From Variovorax sp. HW608 (GTDB lineage Bacteria; Pseudomonadota; Gammaproteobacteria; Burkholderiales; Burkholderiaceae_C), in assembly GCF_900090195.1 (NCBI RefSeq), contig NZ_LT607803.1, forward strand, positions 1,364,001-1,428,000: a stretch of 64,000 nt of DNA, in the 5' to 3' direction. Positions 43,818-53,803 of this stretch are shown here, piece by piece; positions within the stretch are counted from its first letter, which is position 1, and each line of letters starts with the position of its first letter. The translations under genes and the position numbers were made by a program. Under the pieces are notes generated by a model. The model had not been told where the DNA came from. It made no database searches and saw nothing but the letters and a program-made list of their open reading frames with translations.

Positions 43818-44753
43818 ATGAAGATTCCAATCCAGAAAGTTGAAGAAGCCGCGTTGGAGATCATGCGGCGCGCTGCAATCGAGATTCCTCCTGACTACAA
43901 AAAGGGAATTCAGGAACTGCAGAAGAAGGAGACCGGCAAGCTGCCACGGTTCGTCATCCACGCAATGGTCGACAACTGGGAAGCGGCAGACCAGGACCGG
44001 CGGCCCATGTGCGCGGATACGGGCTTGCCGCGCTACTACGTCAAGGTCGGCAACAACGCGTCCATCGAATCGGGATTCGTCGCGGTGGAGCGAGCGCTTC
44101 GGCACGCGACGGCTGAAGGAACGGTCACCATTCCCCTCCGACCCAATCGCGTGCATCCGCTGTGGCGCACGGATCACAACAACAACGTCGGCCTCAATGC
44201 GCCGGAAGTCGAGTGGTCTTTTGAGCCGGATGCTGACTGGATCGACATCACCACTGTCCACAAGGGCGGTCTCTTCGGGACGGACTACCGCATGCTGTTC
44301 CCTGGGGATGGCATCGACGGTATCAAGCGTTTCGTCCTGGACACGCTGATCGCCTTCGGTAAGCGTGGCTTGGCCTGCCAACCCGCGATCGTCGGGATCG
44401 GGTTGGGCGGGTCCAAGGACACCTGCATGCAGTTGGGCAAGCAGGCGGCCTGCCTGCGCACTGTCGGGGACCGAAATCCCGACCCGAAGGTCGCCGAGCT
44501 CGAGCTCGAGTTGATGAAGCTCGGAAACTCTATCGGCATGGGCGCGATGGGCTTTGTCGGATCCGGCATGGTCGTGGACTGCCACATCGAGTGCGGCTAC
44601 ACGCACACCGGCGGCATGCCCATCAGCATCCACACCTTCTGTCTTTCATCGCGGCGCGCTACTGCACGCATCCATGCCAGCGGCGAGATCGAGTACCGAA
44701 CCGATCCCGAATGGTTCACCCCCTATCACCGTCGGGAGACAGTCGAATGGTAG
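43818..44753 (+). CDS. Class I fumarase / L-tartrate dehydratase alpha subunit
   Basis: A 311-residue Fe-S hydro-lyase alpha subunit. Landmarks are MCADTGLPRYYVKVGNNASI, LRPNRVHPLWRTDHNNNVG, ACQPAIVGIGLGGSKDTCMQ and GMVVDCHIECGYTHTGGMPI, with Cys residues for an oxygen-sensitive [4Fe-4S] cluster. Two-subunit enzymes of this family act as fumarase, L(+)-tartrate dehydratase or mesaconase. Directly after an SDH-like complex, it probably hydrates the fumarate-type product. It overlaps the beta-subunit start. Confidence 0.9.
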   Translation: MKIPIQKVEEAALEIMRRAAIEIPPDYKKGIQELQKKETGKLPRFVIHAMVDNWEAADQDRRPMCADTGLPRYYVKVGNNASIESGFVAVERALRHATAEGTVTIPLRPNRVHPLWRTDHNNNVGLNAPEVEWSFEPDADWIDITTVHKGGLFGTDYRMLFPGDGIDGIKRFVLDTLIAFGKRGLACQPAIVGIGLGGSKDTCMQLGKQAACLRTVGDRNPDPKVAELELELMKLGNSIGMGAMGFVGSGMVVDCHIECGYTHTGGMPISIHTFCLSSRRATARIHASGEIEYRTDPEWFTPYHRRETVEW

Positions 44754-45427
44754 ACAGCAACGACGACATCAAGGTCTTCCACCTCGACCTGCCGGCGAAG
44801 CGGGAAGACATCGCGAAGCTTGAACTGGGCTCTGCGGTCTATCTGAATGGCGTGGTCTACACCGCGCGCGAAGGCATCTACAAGAAGGTCCTGGACGAGG
44901 GCTTGGAGCTGCCGGTCGATTTAAAGTCGATCAGCAACGTCAATTTTCACTGCTCACCGGCCGCAGCTCCAGACGGGCATGGGGGTTACAACGTCGGCGC
45001 CGTGACTGCAACGGCATCTTTCCGATTCTCGAAATGGATCCCTCGCTGGCTCGAGCAGACGGGATGCAGCATTCTGATCGGTAAGGGAGGCATGCCTGCA
45101 GATGACTACAAGAAGGTCCTCGCGCCCGGCGGAGCCATCTATCTGACGACAGTCGGTTATGGCACCGGCGCTTTGCTCGGCCGCGGTATCAAGCGCGTCC
45201 GCGAGGTCCACTGGCTGGATGAGCTGGGCATCGCCCAAGCCATGTGGCTGTTCGAAGTGGAGAACTTCGGTCCCTTCATTGTGGAAAGCGACCTGGAGGG
45301 GAACTCGCTGTTCGCGCAGCACGCCGAGACGATCAATGCGGGGATCGAGGCTCTGTACGCCGGTCTGAAGCCGCCAGCTCTCCATCGCTACGGCGAAACG
45401 GACAACCGTAAGGACGAGGTGATGTAG
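44747..45427 (+). CDS. Class I fumarase / L-tartrate dehydratase beta subunit
   Basis: A 226-residue beta subunit starting MVDSNDDIKVFHLDLPAKRE. Conserved parts are LGSAVYLNGVVYTAREGIYK, NFHCSPAAAP, ILIGKGGMPADDYKKVLAPG and WLDELGIAQAMWLFEVENFG. Its start lies inside the last codons of the alpha gene, typical for TtdAB/FumAB-type pairs. The two subunits together form the active hydro-lyase. Confidence 0.9.
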   Translation: MVDSNDDIKVFHLDLPAKREDIAKLELGSAVYLNGVVYTAREGIYKKVLDEGLELPVDLKSISNVNFHCSPAAAPDGHGGYNVGAVTATASFRFSKWIPRWLEQTGCSILIGKGGMPADDYKKVLAPGGAIYLTTVGYGTGALLGRGIKRVREVHWLDELGIAQAMWLFEVENFGPFIVESDLEGNSLFAQHAETINAGIEALYAGLKPPALHRYGETDNRKDEVM

Positions 45428-45493
45428 TCACCGGTGACGCGGGCCCCACTGACCGCCCGCCTTCGATTCGTTTCCATTCATAGGGCCAACGTC

Positions 45494-46327
45494 ATGATCA
45501 TCGACTTCCGTCTGCGCCCGCCGGTTGGCGGCTTCCTCAACACGCTCATGTACTCGGCAGGCGAACGCCGCGACGGGTTCACGCGCACCGTGGGATTCGA
45601 GCCATCCCAGGCTGCTCAGAAGCAGTCCATGGAGCTGCTGCTCAAGGAGATGGACGAAGCCAGGATCGACCGCGGCGTCGTGGTCGGCCGTCTCGCCGGC
45701 GTGCTCGGCAGCGTGTCAAACGACGATGTCAGGCGCCTCGTCACGGACCATCCTGAGCGGTTCATCGGTGCGGCATCCATCGACCCGACGAATCGCCGCC
45801 AAGCCTGCCAGACCATCAACCAGGCAGCGAAAGATGGCTTCAAGCTGATCAACATCGAGCCGGGCTCATACCCGGTTCCGATGTACGCCGATGACCGTCG
45901 GCTTTACCCCGTCTATGGCCACTGCGAGGACATCGGTGTTCCCGTCATCATGATGGTGGGGGGTACTGCGGGCCCGGACCTCAGCTACTCCGACCCGATC
46001 CGAACGGACCGCGTTCTCACCGACTTCCCCCATCTGAACGTCGTCGTCGCGCACGGCGGGTGGCCCTGGGTCAACGAGATCCTGCACCTGGGCTTCCGTC
46101 GACCCAATCTCTGGCTCTCCCCCGACATGTACTTCTCGCGCATGCCCGGCTGGGAAGAGTACGTCAAGGCAGCCGACAGCTTCCTGTCCGATCGCATGCT
46201 GTACGCCAGTTCCTTCCCCTTTTGCCCTGTCCTTGGCTACAAGGAGTGGTTCGAGACGCTCCCCATCAAGGAGGAAAATCTGCGCAAGGTCATGGGTGGC
46301 AATGCGCGCCGCCTGCTGGGCATTTAG
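45494..46327 (+). CDS. Amidohydrolase-family (ACMSD-like) metal-dependent hydrolase
   Basis: A 277-residue TIM-barrel protein of the amidohydrolase-2 group, from MIIDFRLRPPVGGFLNTLMY. Later landmarks are FIGAASIDPTNRRQACQTIN, GVPVIMMVGG, VVVAHGGWPWVNEILHLGFR and MLYASSFPFCPVLGYKEWFE, ending KVMGGNARRLLGI. The first metal motif HxH is replaced by DFRLRP, so the metal site may be reduced. Members include decarboxylases and lactonases. It likely processes a side-chain or ring-cleavage intermediate feeding this cluster. The ATG at 45494 was preferred over an upstream one because it gives the family start. Confidence 0.78.
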   Translation: MIIDFRLRPPVGGFLNTLMYSAGERRDGFTRTVGFEPSQAAQKQSMELLLKEMDEARIDRGVVVGRLAGVLGSVSNDDVRRLVTDHPERFIGAASIDPTNRRQACQTINQAAKDGFKLINIEPGSYPVPMYADDRRLYPVYGHCEDIGVPVIMMVGGTAGPDLSYSDPIRTDRVLTDFPHLNVVVAHGGWPWVNEILHLGFRRPNLWLSPDMYFSRMPGWEEYVKAADSFLSDRMLYASSFPFCPVLGYKEWFETLPIKEENLRKVMGGNARRLLGI

Positions 46328-46376
46328 CAACCTCTCACGGGCGCGCAGAGCCAACTTCAAAGAAGGGACTTGCCGC

Positions 46377-47291
46377 ATGGACATCAAGACGCTGTACACC
46401 TTGATTGCGATCGCGGATCGAGGGAGCTTCGCGGAAGCGGGGAACAATATTGGCCTCTCGCTGTCCGCGGTAAGCATGCAGATGCGCGCCCTCGAGGAAG
46501 AACTCGAGATGACCATCTTCGACCGTAGCCGTCGACCACCAGTCCTGACCGATGCAGGTCTCGCGCTGGTCCACCGCGCACGCGACCTGATCTCTCATTG
46601 GGAGAGCATGAGCGCATCGCTCAAGAAGGGCACGTCCGTCGGGCTGCTGAAACTCGGGAGCGTTCACACCGTGGCCTCCGGGGTATTGCCGTTGGCGCTG
46701 CACCACCTGCAGCGACAGGGCCATGGGCTTGAAGTGCACGTGACGACTGGCCTGACGCACGACCTGGAGAGGGCTGTCTACCACCGTCAGCTTGATGTGG
46801 CCTTGGTGACCGAACCGGAGCTTCCAAGAAGTGGCCTCGACTTTCTCCCCTTTGTCGAAGAGGCGCTCGTTGTCATCGCCCACAAGTCCGTCAAAGGGTC
46901 TAGCGACCAGGAGGTGCTGGAGAGCACACCGTACGTCCGGTTCAATCGATCGGCCCGCGTGGGCAATATTGTCCAAGAGGAGATCATGCGCCGACAGATC
47001 ACGGTTCGCTCGACCATGGAGATTGACAACCTCGAAGGTGTTATCGCCATGGTCGCAAATGGCCTCGGCGCATCCGTCGTTCCAGCCCGTGGGGTGAGGA
47101 ACGAATTCCCGCCCACAGTTCGGGTGATTCCCTTTGGAAATCCGACGGTGACTCGTCGATTGGGAATGCTGGTTCCGAAGGAGAATCCGAGATCACATCT
47201 GTGCCAGCTACTTCTGGAAGCGCTGCAGGCCGTCACCACCGGTCCTGACGAGTTGGTGCGAAGGGTCGGCTCCGCCTTGGCCACCCTCTAA
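46377..47291 (+). CDS. LysR-family transcriptional regulator
   Basis: A 304-residue regulator. N-terminal winged helix (TLYTLIAIADRGSFAEAGNN, IGLSLSAVSMQMRALEEELE) and LysR effector domain (LKLGSVHTVASGVLPLALHH, LDVALVTEPEL, VIAMVANGLGASVVPARGVR). It is encoded in the same direction as the SDH-like cluster and just before a Bug receptor, so it probably controls one or both in response to the substrate. Start at 46377 gives the usual N-terminus (MDIKTLYTL). Confidence 0.88.
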   Translation: MDIKTLYTLIAIADRGSFAEAGNNIGLSLSAVSMQMRALEEELEMTIFDRSRRPPVLTDAGLALVHRARDLISHWESMSASLKKGTSVGLLKLGSVHTVASGVLPLALHHLQRQGHGLEVHVTTGLTHDLERAVYHRQLDVALVTEPELPRSGLDFLPFVEEALVVIAHKSVKGSSDQEVLESTPYVRFNRSARVGNIVQEEIMRRQITVRSTMEIDNLEGVIAMVANGLGASVVPARGVRNEFPPTVRVIPFGNPTVTRRLGMLVPKENPRSHLCQLLLEALQAVTTGPDELVRRVGSALATL

Positions 47292-47407
47292 AGCCACCTC
47301 CCACTTTTCACGCACTGAATCGAGCCTATGGGCTTGAGGGCGAACCATTGCCCGCTCGTAGGTAGCCCGTCGCAAGCAACCAAGTCAATCACCTAAGGAG
47401 ACTAACG

Positions 47408-48406
47408 ATGAGAATCTCGCTCAGATCAAAGCCAACACGTCGCCGGGCTCTGCATCTCGCATGCGCACTGCTTGGCGGCCCGCTATTTGCCGGGACCGCT
47501 TTGGCCGACTGGCCGGCGGACAAGACGATTCGGATGGTGGTTCCCTTTGCGGCGGGCGGCGCCACTGATTCACTCGGGCGTGCGCTTGCCTTCGAGCTGA
47601 CCAAGAGCTTGAAGCAAAACGTGATCGTAGACAACAGGCCTGGCGCAGGCGGCAATCTCGGCGCCCAACAGGTTGCCATGTCGCCACCCGATGGCTACAC
47701 GCTGCTGCTCGCGTCGGGAAGCATGTTCACGGTCAATCAGTTCATCTATGCCAAGCCGGGCTACACCTTGAACAACTTCGCTCTCATCAGCAAGGTGGCC
47801 AGCGGACCGATGGTGGTGACGGTGAACTCTGACCTCCCGGTGAAGAACACAAAAGAGCTTATCGCCTACATCAAGGAACGCCCGGCAAAGGTCAGCTTCG
47901 CTTCCGCCGGGGTAGGCAGCCAGACGCACATGGCAGGCGAATCTTTGGCAGACGCCGCAGGCCTGGAATTGCTGCACGTGCCTTACAAGGGCGAAGGGCC
48001 CGCCTATGCGGATCTGATGGGCGGCACGGTTCAGTTGGCTGTCGCCAACATCAATGCCATGTCGCCGCTTCTCAAGGGTGGCCGCCTTCGCGCGCTTTCG
48101 GTGACGGGGAAGGAGCGCAGTCCGCTGCTTCCGAACGTTCCCACAACGGCTGAGGACGGTGTTCCTGGCTTCGAATACATGGCGTGGTTCGCTCTCGTCG
48201 CGCCCGCCGGGACGCCGAAGCCAGCCATCGATCGTCTGATTGCTGAAGTGAAAGCCGCAGTCAACGAGCCCGGGATGAAGCGCTACCTGGCCGACCAAGG
48301 AATGTCGGCAGCCGTCGTTCCGCCGGAGCCTCTAAAGGTGGAAATTGCCAGCGAAGCGAGCAAGTGGAAATTGCTTGTCGAGAAGAAGAAGCTCTCGGCC
48401 AACTAG
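47408..48406 (+). CDS. Bug-family (TctC-like) tripartite tricarboxylate receptor
   Basis: A 332-residue periplasmic receptor with a signal peptide (RRALHLACALLGGPLFAGTA) and the Bug landmarks IRMVVPFAAGGATDSLGRAL, VDNRPGAGGNLGAQQVA and SFASAGVGSQTHMAGE. Bug proteins bind carboxylates and deliver them to TctAB transporters or sensors. No tctA or tctB is adjacent, which is common in Burkholderiales. It likely captures the dicarboxylate used by this cluster. Confidence 0.92.
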   Translation: MRISLRSKPTRRRALHLACALLGGPLFAGTALADWPADKTIRMVVPFAAGGATDSLGRALAFELTKSLKQNVIVDNRPGAGGNLGAQQVAMSPPDGYTLLLASGSMFTVNQFIYAKPGYTLNNFALISKVASGPMVVTVNSDLPVKNTKELIAYIKERPAKVSFASAGVGSQTHMAGESLADAAGLELLHVPYKGEGPAYADLMGGTVQLAVANINAMSPLLKGGRLRALSVTGKERSPLLPNVPTTAEDGVPGFEYMAWFALVAPAGTPKPAIDRLIAEVKAAVNEPGMKRYLADQGMSAAVVPPEPLKVEIASEASKWKLLVEKKKLSAN

Positions 48407-48430
48407 AACTTCAGCACTCCCTTTGATTGG

Positions 48431-48468
48431 CCGGGTGCGTGGGAGCGCAGCCCGGTCCTTTTCTTTTC
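48431..48468 (+). terminator. Rho-independent terminator after the Bug gene
   Basis: CCGGG-TGCG pairs with CGCA-GCCCGG (one bulged C) around TGGGAG, followed by TCCTTTTCTTTT. It lies 25 bases past the Bug stop and separates it from the permease gene. Confidence 0.7.
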
Positions 48469-48483
48469 GAATGCGATAGAGCG

Positions 48484-49239
48484 ATGTCACCCTCACCTGA
48501 ACTTCTCGCCATCTCGGCGCCCATCATATTCGTCGCGTACGCCGTGTTTGGCATGACGGGGTTCGGTGCGGCGATGGTGGCTATGCCGATGCTGGTACAG
48601 GTCGTCCCCCTCCAGGTCGCGGTGCCGCTCGTAGTCCTCTTCGACCTTGTTACCACAGCATTGGTTGGCGGAAAGAACTGGAGTAGCGTCGCCAAACTCG
48701 AGCTGAAGTGCCTTCTTCCTTCCATGCTCATCGGCATCGCAATAGGGGTGGTCCTGCTTCACAACGTAGGGCCGAGGTGGCCCTTGGTTGGATTTGGCGT
48801 CTTCGTGCTAGGCGTTAGCGTCCGCAACTTGGTAGTCGACAACTCGACGAAAAATGTCCAGATTCCCAAGTCGTGGTCGTTGCCCTTCGGGATGGCCGGC
48901 GGCGTCTTCAGCGCGCTTTTTGGCACTGGTGGCCCGATCTACACCATCTATCTATCCAGGCGGTTGTCCGACGTGAATCGCTTTCGAGCGACGATCGCGG
49001 TCGTAATCCTTCTGAGTGGAATCAGCCGGGCTGTAGCGTTCGGAGCCGCAGGCCTCTACGGCAAGGATTCGATCCTCGAATTGGCCATCGTCCTCCTCCC
49101 AATGTCCCTGCTTGGCCTTTTCGTCGGTTCGCGGGCCAGGACCAGATTTTCGGCCATCTTCTTGAAGCGCCTGGTCTTGCTGCTCTTGTCTGTCGCCGGC
49201 CTCGGTGCCATCTATCGTGGACTGGTTGCCACAATATGA
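48484..49239 (+). CDS. TauE/SafE-family membrane permease
   Basis: A 251-residue protein with about eight hydrophobic segments. TauE/SafE landmarks are AVFGMTGFGAAMVAMPML near the N-terminus and GMAGGVFSALFGTGGPIYTI in the middle. Members export sulfite or organic anions such as sulfoacetate. It follows the Bug gene's terminator, so expression may be separate or by partial readthrough. An upstream in-frame ATG at 48427 overlaps the terminator and is unlikely. Confidence 0.85.
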   Translation: MSPSPELLAISAPIIFVAYAVFGMTGFGAAMVAMPMLVQVVPLQVAVPLVVLFDLVTTALVGGKNWSSVAKLELKCLLPSMLIGIAIGVVLLHNVGPRWPLVGFGVFVLGVSVRNLVVDNSTKNVQIPKSWSLPFGMAGGVFSALFGTGGPIYTIYLSRRLSDVNRFRATIAVVILLSGISRAVAFGAAGLYGKDSILELAIVLLPMSLLGLFVGSRARTRFSAIFLKRLVLLLLSVAGLGAIYRGLVATI

Positions 49240-49298
49240 CCCGTGAGGCCCCTTTGGACGAGGCGACCGGGCAAGCCGACCTCGCCCCGCAGCCTGGA

Positions 49299-50831
49299 CT
49301 ATTTCGCAGTCGGCATCACGAACTCGGCCCCCTTGCCGATGCTCTCTGGCCAGCGCTGCATCACCGACTTCTGCTTGGTGTAGAAGCGAACGCCTTCCTC
49401 GCCGTAGGCATGCATGTCGCCGAAGAGCGATTTCTTCCAGCCGCCGAAGCCATGCCAGGCCATCGGTACCGGGATCGGCACGTTGATGCCCACCATGCCC
49501 ACCTGGATGCGGCGCGAGAATTCACGCGCCACGTTGCCGTCGCGAGTAAAGCAGGCCACGCCATTGCCAAACTCGTGCGCATTGATCAGGTCCACCGCCT
49601 GTGCCAGATCGTGCACGCGCACGCAAGCGAGGACAGGGCCGAAGATCTCTTCCTTGTAGATGCGCATGTCCGGCGAGACATGATCGAACAGGGTGCCACC
49701 CATCCAGAAGCCTTCGCCGCAATCGGGACCGGCAGCACTTGCATCGAACGAACGGCCGTCGACCAGCAGTTTGGCGCCCTCCTGCACACCCTGCTCGATG
49801 TAGCCAGTGATGCGCTGGTGCGCCGCTCGAGTGACGATCGGACCCATCTCGGCCGCGAGGTTCTCGCCATCGAGCACCTTCAGCGCCTTGGTGCGCTCGA
49901 CCAACCTGGGCAGCAGCCTGTCGGCCACATCGCCAACGAGCAACGCCACGCTGATTGCCATGCAGCGCTCGCCGGCCGAGCCGTAGCCGGCGCCGATCAG
50001 CGCATCCACCGCCTGCTCGATGTCCGCATCGGGCATCACCACCATGTGGTTCTTGGCACCGCCGAGCGCCTGCACGCGCTTGCCGTGGCGCGCGCCGGTC
50101 TCGTAGATGTAGTTGGCGATCGGCGTCGAGCCGACGAAGGAGATCGCCCTGACGTCCGGGTGTTCGAGCAGCGCATCGACCGCTTCCTTGTCGCCCTGCA
50201 CCACGTTGAACACGCCGTCGGGCAGCCCCGCTTCCTTGAGCAGCTCGGCGATGCGCAGCGACGGGCTCGGATCGGTCGGGCTCGGTTTCAGCACGAAGCA
50301 GTTGCCCGCCGCGATCGCCACCGGGAACATCCACATCGGCACCATGACCGGGAAGTTGAACGGCGTGATGCCCGCCACCACGCCGAGCGGCTGGCGCAGC
50401 GTCCAGTTGTCGATGCCTGTGGAGACCTGGTCGGTGTGGTCGCCCTTGAGCAGTTGCGGAATGCCGCAGGCGAACTCCACGATGTCGATGCCACGGGCAA
50501 CTTCGCCCTGTGCATCCGTAAACACCTTGCCGTGCTCGGCAGTGATCATGTGAGCCAGTTCGTCACGGTGCTGGTTGAGCAGCTCCAGGAATTTGAACAT
50601 CACCCGCGCACGCCGGATCGGCGGCGTGTCAGCCCACTTTGGAAAGGCTGCTTGAGCGGAAGCGACTGCAGCGCCAACGTCGTCGACGCTGGCCAAGACA
50701 ACGTGACGCGAGACTTCCCCCGTGGCCGGATTGAAGATCGGCTGGCGCCCCATTCCCGTTCCCGGCGTCACTTTGCCTTGAATGAAGTGGCAGGCATCTT
50801 GTGTATCGGTAAATGGCTCTCGAGCGGTCAT
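49299..50831 (-). CDS. mmsA: Methylmalonate-semialdehyde dehydrogenase (CoA-acylating)
   Basis: A 510-residue aldehyde dehydrogenase. The MmsA-type features are [40 protein letters not shown] (lacking the general-base Glu of ordinary ALDHs) and the catalytic Cys in [18 protein letters not shown]. It converts methylmalonate or malonate semialdehyde to propionyl- or acetyl-CoA, in valine, inositol or beta-alanine catabolism. The start at 50831 ([16 protein letters not shown]) is followed by normal family sequence; the frame extends far upstream but overlaps the divergent LysR gene. No mmsB is adjacent. Confidence 0.93.
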   Translation of the reverse strand: MTAREPFTDTQDACHFIQGKVTPGTGMGRQPIFNPATGEVSRHVVLASVDDVGAAVASAQAAFPKWADTPPIRRARVMFKFLELLNQHRDELAHMITAEHGKVFTDAQGEVARGIDIVEFACGIPQLLKGDHTDQVSTGIDNWTLRQPLGVVAGITPFNFPVMVPMWMFPVAIAAGNCFVLKPSPTDPSPSLRIAELLKEAGLPDGVFNVVQGDKEAVDALLEHPDVRAISFVGSTPIANYIYETGARHGKRVQALGGAKNHMVVMPDADIEQAVDALIGAGYGSAGERCMAISVALLVGDVADRLLPRLVERTKALKVLDGENLAAEMGPIVTRAAHQRITGYIEQGVQEGAKLLVDGRSFDASAAGPDCGEGFWMGGTLFDHVSPDMRIYKEEIFGPVLACVRVHDLAQAVDLINAHEFGNGVACFTRDGNVAREFSRRIQVGMVGINVPIPVPMAWHGFGGWKKSLFGDMHAYGEEGVRFYTKQKSVMQRWPESIGKGAEFVMPTAK

Positions 50832-50877
50832 ATGTCTCTCCGAAGGTTGCTGAAGTGTCGAAGGAAATATCGCCGCT

Positions 50878-51885
50878 TTGCCGGGCCACGTCGAGACGAG
50901 ATGCTCAGATTCAGTGTTCAGGATATCGAACAGTGAGGCTATCTTGACCAAAGCAAGACGACTGGACGATCTGTGGTCCCACATCCACTGCCTGGCGATC
51001 CTCGCAAGAAGTGGGACCTTCACCGCGGCCGCAAGTCGCCTGCACATCAGCAAAGCATCGGTCAGCCAGCGAATAGCTGAACTCGAAGCGGCCGCTGGGA
51101 TTCCGCTGGTTCGACGTACAACGCGAAGCGTCCGTCTCACGGAGGCGGGCCAACGGTTGGTGGACGGCACCGCAGACGCCTTCGGAAGAATTGAACAGAT
51201 ATTCACTGGGGTGAAGGATCTCTCCGAACACCCGCGAGGCGTTCTCAGCTTGACCGCGCCGGTCGCCTTCGGGCGACAAATCATTGCTCCCCTCATTCCG
51301 AAGTTTCTGGCGCGCCACCCCGAGGTGCAGATTCAAATGGAATTGAGCGACCGGCTCGCATCGCTTGCAAACGAGGGGTTTGATGTCGCGATTCGACACG
51401 TGTCGGAAGTGCCAGAGACGCACGTTGCCTCGATCCTGTGTGAGACCCGCTCCGTCCTTGTGGCGACGCCCGAATACCTGGGCAAGCATGGGACACCAGA
51501 GCACCCGTCTGACCTTCGCCGGCATAGTTGTCTGCACTACTTCCGGCGCTCGGAATCAGTGAGCTGGACGTTTGAACGCGAAGGCGCGGTGACGGAGGAG
51601 TTCATCGTTGCCGTACGTGGCAACTTCGCGGCAAATAACAGCGAGGTGCTCAGGCAGGCCGCGCTCGGTGACCTAGGAATCGCCCTGCTCCCTGACTTCA
51701 GCGCAAGGTCAGAGTTGCAGGCAGGCGCCTTGGTACCAGTGCTGCCTCAATGGCGAATCGTAGGCGGGTTTGCCGACCGTCTCTACCTGGTTCGGCCCTA
51801 CACAACTCATGTACCGAGAACTGTGACTGCGTTCACGGTCTTCTTGAGGGAGGCGCTTTCCTCTGGAATCGCTCCGAGTCACTGA
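50878..51885 (+). CDS. LysR-family transcriptional regulator, divergent from mmsA
   Basis: A LysR regulator with the winged helix ([40 protein letters not shown]) and effector domain ([40 protein letters not shown]). The first 20 residues from the ATG at 50878 do not look like LysR sequence. A TTG at 50944 (reading [15 protein letters not shown]) is a likelier start and leaves a more usual promoter gap to mmsA. Divergent placement suggests it controls mmsA. Confidence 0.87.
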   Translation: MPGHVETRCSDSVFRISNSEAILTKARRLDDLWSHIHCLAILARSGTFTAAASRLHISKASVSQRIAELEAAAGIPLVRRTTRSVRLTEAGQRLVDGTADAFGRIEQIFTGVKDLSEHPRGVLSLTAPVAFGRQIIAPLIPKFLARHPEVQIQMELSDRLASLANEGFDVAIRHVSEVPETHVASILCETRSVLVATPEYLGKHGTPEHPSDLRRHSCLHYFRRSESVSWTFEREGAVTEEFIVAVRGNFAANNSEVLRQAALGDLGIALLPDFSARSELQAGALVPVLPQWRIVGGFADRLYLVRPYTTHVPRTVTAFTVFLREALSSGIAPSH

Positions 51886-52080
51886 ACGTTCGATGAAGCC
51901 TGAGCGCGGACGCCGCCCATAGACCTTCAGGCAGCCCACATCAGTACAACCTGGTTGAGCATGCGCCTCCTACGACCAGCCAGCCGAAGAGGATCAGCGA
52001 AATAGTCAATGGCTTGGCCTCAGCCTTCCTGATTGCCCCAACATGTGTGGTCAGTCCGAGTGGCGCATTCTTCGGATGGC

Positions 52081-53778
52081 TCAGGCCGTTGACTGCTCTG
52101 GATATTCAAGACAGCGTCCGTCTGGCGACGCATCCAGACCGGCCTCGCGCTTCCGTAGTTCAGCGCGACGGGTCTTGCCCGAGATGGTCTTGGGCAAGTC
52201 GGCGAACTCGATCTTGCGGATTCGCTTGTACGGCCCGAGGCGCTCGCTACAAAAGCGCAGGATGTCCTGGGCCAGATCGGCCGTGGGCGCCCGCCCAGCA
52301 GTCAACGTCACGATGGCCTTGGGCACGGCCAGGCGCACTGGGTCGAAGCTGGGGATCACGGCCCCCTCGGCCACGGCAGGATGCTCGATCAGCACCGACT
52401 CCAACTCAAAGGGGCTGATGCGGTAGTCCGATGCCTTGAAGACGTCGTCGGCGCGACCAACGTAAGTGATGTAGCCGTCCGCGTCCCGGCTGGCGAGATC
52501 GCCGGTATGGTAGTGACCATTACGCATCACGTCGGCGGTGCGTTCAGCATCATCGGCGTAGCCGACCATCAGGCCCATGGGCCCCGAGGCGAGGTCCAGG
52601 CTGATCTCGCCTTCCGCCGCAGACTGGTCATCGACATCGAGCAGGTTCACCCGGTAGCCAGGCAAGGGCCGCCCCATGCTACCCGGCCTGAGCGGCTGGC
52701 CAGGCGTGTTGCCGATTTGGCAGGTGGTTTCGGTCTGGCCAAATCCGTCGCGCAAGGTGATGCCCCAAGCCTCCTGGAATCGCGCAATCACCTCAGGGTT
52801 CATCGGCTCGCCCGCGCCGATCAGCTCTCGCAGATGAACCTGGGTGCGCGAAAGATCCTCCTGCATCAGCAGCCGGTAGACAGTCGGCGGCGCGCACAGC
52901 GTGGCGACGGGCCGGGCTTGCAGAATGTCCAGCAAGGCGCGCGCCTGAAAGCGCTGGTAGTTGTAGACCATGACGCAGGCCTGCGCGTTCCACGGCGCGA
53001 AGAAGCAGCTCCAGGCATGCTTGGCCCATCCGGGCGAAGAGATGTTCAGGTGCACGTCGCCCGGCATGAGCCCCAGCCAGTACATGGTGGACAGGTGGCC
53101 GATCGGGTAGCTCTGATGGCTGTGCAACACCAGCTTGGGCTTGGATGTGGTGCCCGAGGTGAAGTACAGCAGCAGCGGATCCGTGACGCGAGTCGGCTGC
53201 TCGGGCGTGAAATGCGTCGGTGCGGCGTAGGCATCTTCGAAGCGCAGCCAGCCATCGGCTGCTCCGGCGGCGGCGATGCGCGTGTACCCACCGGGAATGT
53301 CATCGAACTTGGCCGTGTATTCGGCCGACGCGATGACATGCCGCACCTGGCCACGCTCGAAGCGATCCAACAGGTCTTCGTGTGACAACAGCGTGGTCGC
53401 GGGAATCACGACCGCGCCGACTTTCATCGCCGCCAGCATCGCCTCCCACAGGCAGCGCTCGTTTCCCATCATCAGCAACAGGCGGTCGCCGCGACGCACG
53501 CCTTGCGCCCGCAGCCAGTTGGCGGCGCTGGAAGAACGTGTGCTCATCTGGGAGAAAGAGCAGATCTCCTCGCGGCCGTCCTCCTCGACGATCCACAGGG
53601 CCGGCGACCCGTTGCCAGCGGCGATGTAGTCAAAGTAGTCGAGCGCCCAGTTGAAGGTTTCCAGCCGCGGCCAGACAAACCCTTTGCACGCCGCCTCGTA
53701 GTCGATGCGATGCGCCTGCAGGAAGTCGCGCGCAGCGACAAAGGTTGCGAAGGTGTCGCTGTTGATATGGTTCGACAT
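52081..53778 (-). CDS. Acyl-CoA synthetase (AMP-forming)
   Basis: A 565-residue ANL-superfamily enzyme. The phosphate-binding loop is [20 protein letters not shown]; later motifs are [53 protein letters not shown] and the C-terminal catalytic Lys region [15 protein letters not shown]. It resembles medium-chain or acetyl/propionyl-type synthetases ([20 protein letters not shown]). It would activate a carboxylic acid with ATP and CoA. It is co-oriented with the cupin and aldehyde dehydrogenase genes, only 25 bases after the cupin, suggesting an alcohol/aldehyde to acid to acyl-CoA route. Confidence 0.92.
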   Translation of the reverse strand: MSNHINSDTFATFVAARDFLQAHRIDYEAACKGFVWPRLETFNWALDYFDYIAAGNGSPALWIVEEDGREEICSFSQMSTRSSSAANWLRAQGVRRGDRLLLMMGNERCLWEAMLAAMKVGAVVIPATTLLSHEDLLDRFERGQVRHVIASAEYTAKFDDIPGGYTRIAAAGAADGWLRFEDAYAAPTHFTPEQPTRVTDPLLLYFTSGTTSKPKLVLHSHQSYPIGHLSTMYWLGLMPGDVHLNISSPGWAKHAWSCFFAPWNAQACVMVYNYQRFQARALLDILQARPVATLCAPPTVYRLLMQEDLSRTQVHLRELIGAGEPMNPEVIARFQEAWGITLRDGFGQTETTCQIGNTPGQPLRPGSMGRPLPGYRVNLLDVDDQSAAEGEISLDLASGPMGLMVGYADDAERTADVMRNGHYHTGDLASRDADGYITYVGRADDVFKASDYRISPFELESVLIEHPAVAEGAVIPSFDPVRLAVPKAIVTLTAGRAPTADLAQDILRFCSERLGPYKRIRKIEFADLPKTISGKTRRAELRKREAGLDASPDGRCLEYPEQSTA

Positions 53779-53803
53779 GACCTTGTCTCCTGGTTGTTGC
53801 CAA

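Noticed and set aside
48873..50936. A 687-codon plus-strand open frame.
   Set aside because: It overlaps the permease gene and lies antisense to mmsA; its His/Arg-rich composition is the typical shadow of a GC-rich gene.
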